5,590 bases of DNA from Candidatus Pollutiaquabacter sp. (GTDB taxonomy: Bacteria; Bacteroidota; Bacteroidia; AKYH767-A; 2013-40CM-41-45), in NCBI GenBank assembly GCA_903854075.1, contig CAINVI010000035.1, positions 1 to 5,590 on the forward strand. The letters run 5' to 3'. Below are positions 5,589 through 5,590 of this stretch, piece after piece; position 1 is the stretch's first letter, and the number at the start of each line of letters is the position of its first letter. The notes under the pieces were generated by a model, which saw only the letters and a list, made by a program, of their open reading frames with translations, was not told where the DNA came from and did no database searches. A program made the position numbers and the translations under genes.

Positions 5589-5590
5589 AG

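Overview
The window looks like chromosomal DNA from a member of the Bacteroidota. The ParE/ParC pair has the Bacteroidota form. A small secreted protein appears to end in a type IX secretion (T9SS) sorting-like domain. Several upstream regions carry TAnnTTTG-like promoter boxes, and Shine-Dalgarno sites are largely absent. I cannot name a genus. Coding density is high: the longest stretch without a gene is about 145 bases (4660-4804), and I see no rRNA, tRNA, insertion sequence or CRISPR array.

Layout. Positions 1-390 (minus strand) hold the first 130 codons of a topoisomerase IV subunit A gene, cut by the window edge just after the catalytic tyrosine. It follows the complete subunit B gene (416-2281, minus) by 25 bases, a typical parE-parC pair. 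Upstream of these, also on the minus strand, are a DUF167/YggU-family gene (2397-2657) and an AcpH/DUF479-family acyl-carrier-protein phosphodiesterase-like gene (2661-3233, GTG start), only 3 bases apart. A compact 67-base divergent promoter region (3234-3300) separates them from a plus-strand gene (3301-3804) for an exported Kazal-type protein with a T9SS-like tail. That gene converges on a minus-strand gene (3868-4659) whose product I recognise as a Cas6-family CRISPR RNA endoribonuclease. Further upstream on the minus strand are a small monotopic bacterial sugar transferase (4805-5416) and the C-terminus of an alpha/beta hydrolase (5418-5588), which are almost contiguous.

How the genes fit together. 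parE and parC encode the two halves of one chromosome-decatenating enzyme. The AcpH-like and DUF167 genes probably share a transcript. The sugar transferase and hydrolase look like the end of an envelope or polysaccharide-related operon. The most unusual item is the Cas6 gene. It stands alone among housekeeping and envelope genes, with no other cas gene or repeat array visible. It also seems to lack the histidine used by the best-studied Cas6 enzymes, so any CRISPR array it serves would lie outside this window. A second notable structure is the divergent region at 3234-3300, where two mirror-image promoters overlap and would start transcription almost at the start codons.
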